The notes under the pieces were generated by a model. It did not search any database and was not told the origin of the DNA. It saw only the letters and a program-made list of their open reading frames with translations. The position numbers were made by a program, and so were the translations under genes. Source: Acidobacteriota bacterium (GTDB taxonomy: Bacteria; Acidobacteriota; Terriglobia; Terriglobales; Acidobacteriaceae). From it: a DNA stretch of 8,204 nt. Below, one piece after another: positions 4,926 through 8,204 of this stretch (its first letter is position 1; each line of letters begins with the position of its first letter). The stretch is from assembly GCA_021811745.1 (NCBI GenBank), contig JAJZNH010000096.1, positions 1-8,204 on the forward strand, in the 5' to 3' direction.

Positions 4926-5882
4926 CTAGAAGCGGTTAAACTCTCGCAGCGCAAGCTCCGCAACCGCCTTGGCAAGCGTGACCGAATCGTTCAATGATTC
5001 GGGCCGCTCAAGCCGGATGCCGAGTTTGTCTGCATGTTGGCGAAAGAGAATATCCACGTCATAGAGGATTTCGACGTGATCGCACAGGAATCCGATGGGC
5101 TGAAGAACGAGGTCCTTGACCCCCTCAGCGGCAATGGCACTGAGCGTTTCTTCGACCGTGGGTCCGATCCACGGCCCGCCGCTCGCGCCCTGGCTTTGGA
5201 AGGCAAACCACCAGCGAGGAATTTCCGGCACGCGCGCGGCAACCAGCGAGGCGGTACGCTTGGCGTCCTCGGCATAGGGATCAGCGCCCTGGCCGGGCCA
5301 AAGGCGCGGTCCCGCAGCGTCGCTGGGCTGCGTCTGCACGGTGCGGCAGGGCACGCTGTGGGCGGTAAAGAGAACCGGGACGGGCGCGCCGGTTGCAACA
5401 CTCAGACGCGCGAGGGCGGGACGCAACCGCTCGGCAAAAGCCTCTGCCAGGAGCGGATGCTGCGCCCAGCTTTCGACAAAGCCGACGCGCAGGCCACCCG
5501 CCTCGGCCTCCACGGCGCGGCGATAGAGTCCCACGCTGGTGCGCGAGTTCTGCGGAGCCATGCAGATGACGGCGGCTTCTTCAACGCCGTCGGCGCGCAT
5601 CTGGCGGACCACCTCGGGGATGTACGGGCGCCAGTTTCTCATGCCCACATAGACCGGAACCGGGCTGCCTCCAGCAGCCAGCTGATGTTCGACTCGGCGG
5701 GCCTGCTGCAACGTAATTTCCGTGAGCGGGCTGCGGCCGATGGCGGCGTAGCGGTGCTGAATCTCTTCAATGACGGACTGTGGCAACGGTCGCCCACTGA
5801 CCACGTTGCGCAGATACTCGGGGACCTGCTCGACGGTCTCCGGCGTACCGTGAGCCAGCAGCAGGACGGCCTGTTTAGCCAC
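4926..5882 (-). CDS. hemH: Ferrochelatase (protoporphyrin or coproporphyrin III type)
   Basis: A 318-residue ferrochelatase, which inserts Fe2+ into the porphyrin ring at the end of haem synthesis, in the cytosol or at the membrane surface. Landmarks in order: LLLAHGTPE (7-15), GMRNWRPYIPEVVRQM (80-95), the APQNSRTSVGLY loop (109-120), LFTAHSVP with the catalytic-type His175, FAFQSQGASGGPWIGPTVEE (227-245), and PIGFLCDHVEILYDVDI with Glu271, matching the His/Glu pair of the family. Length fits the short bacterial type. The start is GTG 5882: GGAGG (complement of 5889-5893) lies 6 bases upstream, and it overlaps the hemE stop by 8 bases, implying translational coupling. Whether the substrate is protoporphyrin IX or coproporphyrin III (CpfC) cannot be decided here, because the oxidase genes that distinguish the routes are not in the window. 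Confidence 0.95.
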   Translation of the reverse strand: MAKQAVLLLAHGTPETVEQVPEYLRNVVSGRPLPQSVIEEIQHRYAAIGRSPLTEITLQQARRVEHQLAAGGSPVPVYVGMRNWRPYIPEVVRQMRADGVEEAAVICMAPQNSRTSVGLYRRAVEAEAGGLRVGFVESWAQHPLLAEAFAERLRPALARLSVATGAPVPVLFTAHSVPCRTVQTQPSDAAGPRLWPGQGADPYAEDAKRTASLVAARVPEIPRWWFAFQSQGASGGPWIGPTVEETLSAIAAEGVKDLVLQPIGFLCDHVEILYDVDILFRQHADKLGIRLERPESLNDSVTLAKAVAELALREFNRF

Positions 5883-6981
5883 GCGCGGCCTCCGTGTCGG
5901 TTTCCAGACGAAATTCATGGACCATGCGCACGACTGCCTGCACGTTTTCCACCGGCGTGCCGGGAACGATGCCATGCCCCAGGTTGAAGATGTGGCCGGG
6001 ACGGCCCCCGGCGGCGCGAAGGATCTCCTTGACGCGGAGTTCCAGTACCTCAACAGGCGCAAACAGCGTGATGGGATCGAGGTTGCCCTGCACGGCGCAG
6101 CCGTGGCCTACGGCTCGCCATCCTTCATCGAGCGGCTGATGCCAGTCAAGCCCGATGACGTCGGCGCCGGTCGAAGCCATTTCTGCCAGCAAGCCCGCCG
6201 TCTCCACGCCAAAGTAGATGACCGGCACGCCCATCTCCTGCACGGCGCGTACCAGGCGCTTCGACGCCTCAAGCGCATAATCCCTGTAGTCGGACAGGCC
6301 CAGCGAGCCGACCCAGCTGTCGAAGATCTGGATAACATCGGCGCCGGCCTGGACCTGCAGACTGCAGTACTCCGTGAGCACGGTGATGAGCTTGTCTAAA
6401 AGCCCGCGCCACGCGGCGGGGTCGCTATACATCATCTGTTTGGTGTAAATAAAATTCCTTGATCCACCGCCCTCGATCATGTAGCTGGCCAGCGTGTAGG
6501 GCGCGCCACAAAAGCCGATAATGCCCAGCCGCTCGCGGAAGTGCGCCGCCACGTTCTCAATGGCGCGGGCCACGTAAGCCAGGTCAGCAGCGCGATCTGT
6601 GCGCAGCGCGCGCACATCCTCAGCCGTGCGCACGGGATGATGCACCACCGGCCCCTCGCCCGCCTGAAACTCGAAGTCGAGCCCCATCGGCTCCAGGGGC
6701 AGCAGCAGGTCGGCGAAGATGATGGCGGCGTCCACGCCCAGCTTTTCCGCAGCGGTAATGGTCACTTCAGCGGCCAGTTCGGGCTGTTTGCATATCTCCA
6801 CCAGCGTGTGGTGCTTGCGGACGTCGCGGTATTCCTGCATATAGCGGCCGGCCTGGCGCAGGAACCACACCGGGGTGCGGTCAACTGGGCGGCGCAGGCA
6901 GGCGCGAAGAAAGCGGCTGCCGTCGAGGATGGTTTCGGGCGCGGCTTCGCCCCCGGCCAAGTCTTGCCTGATTCGTTCCAT
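5875..6981 (-). CDS. hemE: Uroporphyrinogen decarboxylase
   Basis: A 368-residue UroD, which removes the four acetate carboxyls of uroporphyrinogen III to give coproporphyrinogen III in the cytosol. It is a TIM barrel needing no cofactor. Diagnostic sites are present: [16 protein letters not shown] (37-52) with the substrate-binding Arg42 and Arg46, [14 protein letters not shown] with Asp91, [19 protein letters not shown] (156-174) with Tyr162, IFDSWVGSL with Ser222, and [12 protein letters not shown] with His336. The first about 20 residues extend beyond the usual N-terminus (family proteins often start just before DRFLRAL). However, ATG 6981 is the only start after an in-frame TAA 15 bases upstream, so the extension is probably real. 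No Shine-Dalgarno sequence is visible. It precedes and overlaps hemH, forming a haem operon, and may also be read from the outer-membrane gene 135 bases upstream. Confidence 0.97.
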   Translation of the reverse strand: MERIRQDLAGGEAAPETILDGSRFLRACLRRPVDRTPVWFLRQAGRYMQEYRDVRKHHTLVEICKQPELAAEVTITAAEKLGVDAAIIFADLLLPLEPMGLDFEFQAGEGPVVHHPVRTAEDVRALRTDRAADLAYVARAIENVAAHFRERLGIIGFCGAPYTLASYMIEGGGSRNFIYTKQMMYSDPAAWRGLLDKLITVLTEYCSLQVQAGADVIQIFDSWVGSLGLSDYRDYALEASKRLVRAVQEMGVPVIYFGVETAGLLAEMASTGADVIGLDWHQPLDEGWRAVGHGCAVQGNLDPITLFAPVEVLELRVKEILRAAGGRPGHIFNLGHGIVPGTPVENVQAVVRMVHEFRLETDTEAARG

Positions 6982-7116
6982 ATAGAGTTGATTTTACCGG
7001 GCCGGAACGGGCCGCATCTATGGCTGAGTACGCATCACGCCCTGGCGTCCTGCTACGCAAAATGGAACCGGAGGAATGCAGGCCGCCCCTGGCGATCGCT
7101 GTTCCGTCAGTCAGCG

Positions 7117-7704
7117 TCACTTGCGATCACCAAAGTGGTAGATCAGCGCGGCTTTGACCTCGATGACTGAGTACCGGCGGCCCGTCTGATACACCGCAGC
7201 ATTACGAGCGTCGCCAAGACCGCCGTAGCCGTAATCCACCATCGGCACCAGGCCAAGCCTTCCCTTCAGCGGAAGCTCGTAGCCGCCGCCAGCGAGCCAG
7301 CTAAGACCGTGGCCGCCGGTTTCGTTTGGCCGATCGTTTGTGTATATGGAAACCCCAACGCCTCCGCGCAAGAACAATCCCTTCCTGTGAATCGGCAGCA
7401 CGTCGACGATTCCCATGATGTCGCTGATGCTTTCACCGGCTGTGGGATCGTTGAAATTGAAAACCTGCAGGAGCCAGCCATCCACCATGACTCCGATGCG
7501 AGCACGGTCGCGGAATTGGCGGCCACCGGCGAAACCGAGAGCAAGGGTTTCCCTGCGATGGCTTTGGTTTTGATCAGATGACAGCTTGAGAAATCCATCC
7601 CCGGCTTCCGCCCAGAGCCACCACGGAGGATACTGCTGGGCTTGCGCGGATGTGAGCAGAAGCACACCCATGAGGAATCCAACGACCATCGCCAGGCGTT
7701 GCAT
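7117..7704 (-). CDS. Small outer-membrane beta-barrel protein (hypothetical)
   Basis: A 195-residue exported protein. Residues 1-22 are a signal peptide (MQRL, a hydrophobic core, SAQA before Gln23). The mature part alternates polar and hydrophobic residues with Gly and aromatic girdles: LALGFAGGRQF, IGVMVDGWLLQVFNF, GLFLRGGVGVSIY, LSWLAGGGYELPL, LGLVPMVDYGYGG and VIEVKAALIYHFGDRK. About eight beta strands are likely, as in small OmpA-like or OmpW-like barrels. The last strand ends in an aromatic close to the C-terminus. ATG 7704 is chosen because it begins the signal peptide and has GGAGG (complement of 7713-7717) 8 bases upstream; the longer frame to 7755 overlaps the likely promoter -10. 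It lies 135 bases upstream of hemE in the same direction. Specific function is unknown. Confidence 0.8.
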   Translation of the reverse strand: MQRLAMVVGFLMGVLLLTSAQAQQYPPWWLWAEAGDGFLKLSSDQNQSHRRETLALGFAGGRQFRDRARIGVMVDGWLLQVFNFNDPTAGESISDIMGIVDVLPIHRKGLFLRGGVGVSIYTNDRPNETGGHGLSWLAGGGYELPLKGRLGLVPMVDYGYGGLGDARNAAVYQTGRRYSVIEVKAALIYHFGDRK

Positions 7705-7750
7705 GGACGAGGCCTCCGTTCTGAATTCCGTGAGCCGTCGAGCAGTGAAG

Positions 7751-7779
7751 ATCATACCACTGATTCGAATTGCAAGTAT
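7751..7779 (-). promoter_or_regulatory. Likely extended -10 promoter of the outer-membrane gene
   Basis: On the minus strand TGG-TATGAT (TATGAT is the complement of 7751-7756) fits an extended -10 element. The -35 region is poor: ATACTT at 7774-7779 with a 17-base spacer. Transcription would start near 7744, giving a leader of about 40 bases and excluding a translation start at 7755. Confidence 0.4.
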
Positions 7780-8058
7780 CCCCCCGATTCCCCAGTTAAG
7801 CCGGAGGTTTCAGGCTCATCGCTCCCCCCAAAGAAATGTGACTGAATAAGGAAGTTGCTGATAAGCCGGTGACAGAAACTTAATACCCAAGACTGCGCTG
7901 TCATCTTTCGACTTTGGTCGCCAAGGCGACCTTCGCTCAGATGACAGGTGGGATTCGCTCTCTTGGCGTGAATGCTGGTCTGCAAGTGTGAGATGGCCCT
8001 GCCGGCGGCGAATGTTTAGCAAAGATAACACTGGTCTCGACAGGCGCTCCCAAAAACG
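7757..8058. other. Divergent intergenic region between the outer-membrane gene and ispG
   Basis: About 300 bases without a supported gene. It holds upstream promoter sequence of the minus-strand gene, the REP-like inverted repeat at 7898-7947, and the upstream region of ispG. Open frames across it have no ribosome sites and no recognisable protein character. Confidence 0.5.
7898..7947. repeat. REP-like dispersed inverted repeat
   Basis: CTGTCATCT (7898-7906) pairs with AGATGACAG (7939-7947), and inside it GGTCGCC (7916-7922) pairs with GGCGACC (7925-7931) around AA. The unpaired parts read TTCGACTTT and TTCGCTC. On the minus strand the ends read CTGTCATCTGAGCGAAGG and GTCGAAAGATGACAG. I recognise this as close to the TGTCATCCTGAGCGAAG...GTCGAAGGATGACA intergenic repeats found in many copies in acidobacterial and some other genomes. 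Only one copy is in this window, so its repeated nature is from memory. Confidence 0.7.
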
Positions 8059-8087
8059 TTTCCTGCGCTCCGCTGCACAGGTAAACT
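8059..8087 (+). promoter_or_regulatory. Possible promoter of ispG
   Basis: TTTCCT (8059-8064) and TAAACT (8082-8087) are separated by 17 bases. The -10 is fair and the -35 poor. The predicted transcript would begin at about 8094, the A of the ispG ATG, which would make the mRNA leaderless. The only other ribosome-site candidate is AGGT at 8079-8082, a long 11 bases from the ATG. Confidence 0.25.
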
Positions 8088-8093
8088 AGCAAT

Positions 8094-8204
8094 ATGGCGG
8101 AGATTCAGCGCAGAAAGACACCCACGGTCAAGATTGGAAATGTTCGCGTAGGCTGGGAGGTCCCGGTGGTCGTGCAATCCATGACGAACACCGATACAGC
8201 CGAC
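8094..8204 (+). CDS. ispG: 4-hydroxy-3-methylbut-2-enyl diphosphate synthase IspG (GcpE), N-terminal part
   Basis: The first 37 codons of ispG; the rest lies beyond the window. IspG is a 4Fe-4S enzyme in the cytosol that converts methylerythritol cyclodiphosphate to HMBPP, the second-to-last step of the MEP isoprenoid pathway. The visible residues read [20 protein letters not shown] and continue [17 protein letters not shown]. The RRKT...VKIGNVxVG...[14 protein letters not shown] pattern is the diagnostic N-terminus of the family. ATG 8094 is at the expected place for the family. No clear Shine-Dalgarno sequence precedes it. The catalytic Cys residues and iron-sulfur domain are outside the window. 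It is transcribed away from the outer-membrane/haem genes. Confidence 0.93.
   Translation, partial: MAEIQRRKTPTVKIGNVRVGWEVPVVVQSMTNTDTAD

Noticed and set aside
5034..5987. Long plus-strand open frame (317 codons) opposite hemH
   Set aside because: It is antisense to a clear ferrochelatase; GC-rich codon bias on the minus strand keeps the opposite frame open. No recognisable domain.
6995..7012. CGGGCC-GGAA-CGGGCC upstream of hemE as an operator
   Set aside because: It is a short GC direct repeat expected by chance in this composition, with no dyad beyond GGCC.
7092..7099. GCGATCGC octamer (also at 2591-2598), like the cyanobacterial HIP1 repeat
   Set aside because: Only two copies in 8 kb of GC-rich DNA; not enough to indicate a HIP1-rich genome, and the genes do not look cyanobacterial.
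6541..7170. Plus-strand open frame (209 codons) opposite hemE
   Set aside because: It is antisense to uroporphyrinogen decarboxylase with all family motifs on the minus strand; no ribosome site and low-complexity composition.

Overview
The window looks like chromosomal DNA of a GC-rich diderm bacterium, most likely an acidobacterium. This rests on the GroEL tail (Gly/Met-rich ending), a hemE-hemH pair, exported YceI and small outer-membrane proteins, two orphan zinc-ribbon proteins of a kind I associate with Acidobacteriota, and a PIN toxin paired with a long unusual antitoxin. No taxonomic marker was compared, so the phylum is an inference.

Layout. The window opens with the 3' end of groEL (+) and its terminator hairpin at 480-509. 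An accessory stretch of about 1.9 kb follows (510-2446). It holds a compact or internally deleted FtsX/MacB-type permease, a stretch that reads as coding on the minus strand but has no start, and a two-gene toxin-antitoxin module with its own promoter. This stretch ends in a second copy of the hairpin at 2447-2476, identical over 30 bases to the one after groEL. From there to about 7.7 kb every recognised gene is on the minus strand: a zinc-ribbon protein (2585-2845), a YceI-family periplasmic protein (3158-3745), a second zinc-ribbon protein (4155-4364), ferrochelatase hemH (4926-5882), uroporphyrinogen decarboxylase hemE (5875-6981) and a small outer-membrane beta-barrel protein (7117-7704). 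A REP-like inverted repeat lies in the divergent intergenic region, followed by the first 37 codons of ispG on the plus strand.

How the genes work together. hemE and hemH overlap by 8 bases and form a translationally coupled haem unit. The antitoxin and VapC-like toxin overlap by 4 bases, and a palindrome in the promoter spacer suggests autoregulation. groEL, hemE/hemH and ispG are housekeeping genes. The small genes between them are isolated and have long intergenic regions. The 2.85-3.15 kb and 4.37-4.93 kb gaps are the largest unexplained areas; the first is AT-rich and rich in short repeats.

Most interesting points: the non-AbrB antitoxin/PIN pair, the identical hairpins bracketing the accessory stretch, the phased TTGCA repeats upstream of the first zinc-ribbon gene, and the REP-like element upstream of ispG.
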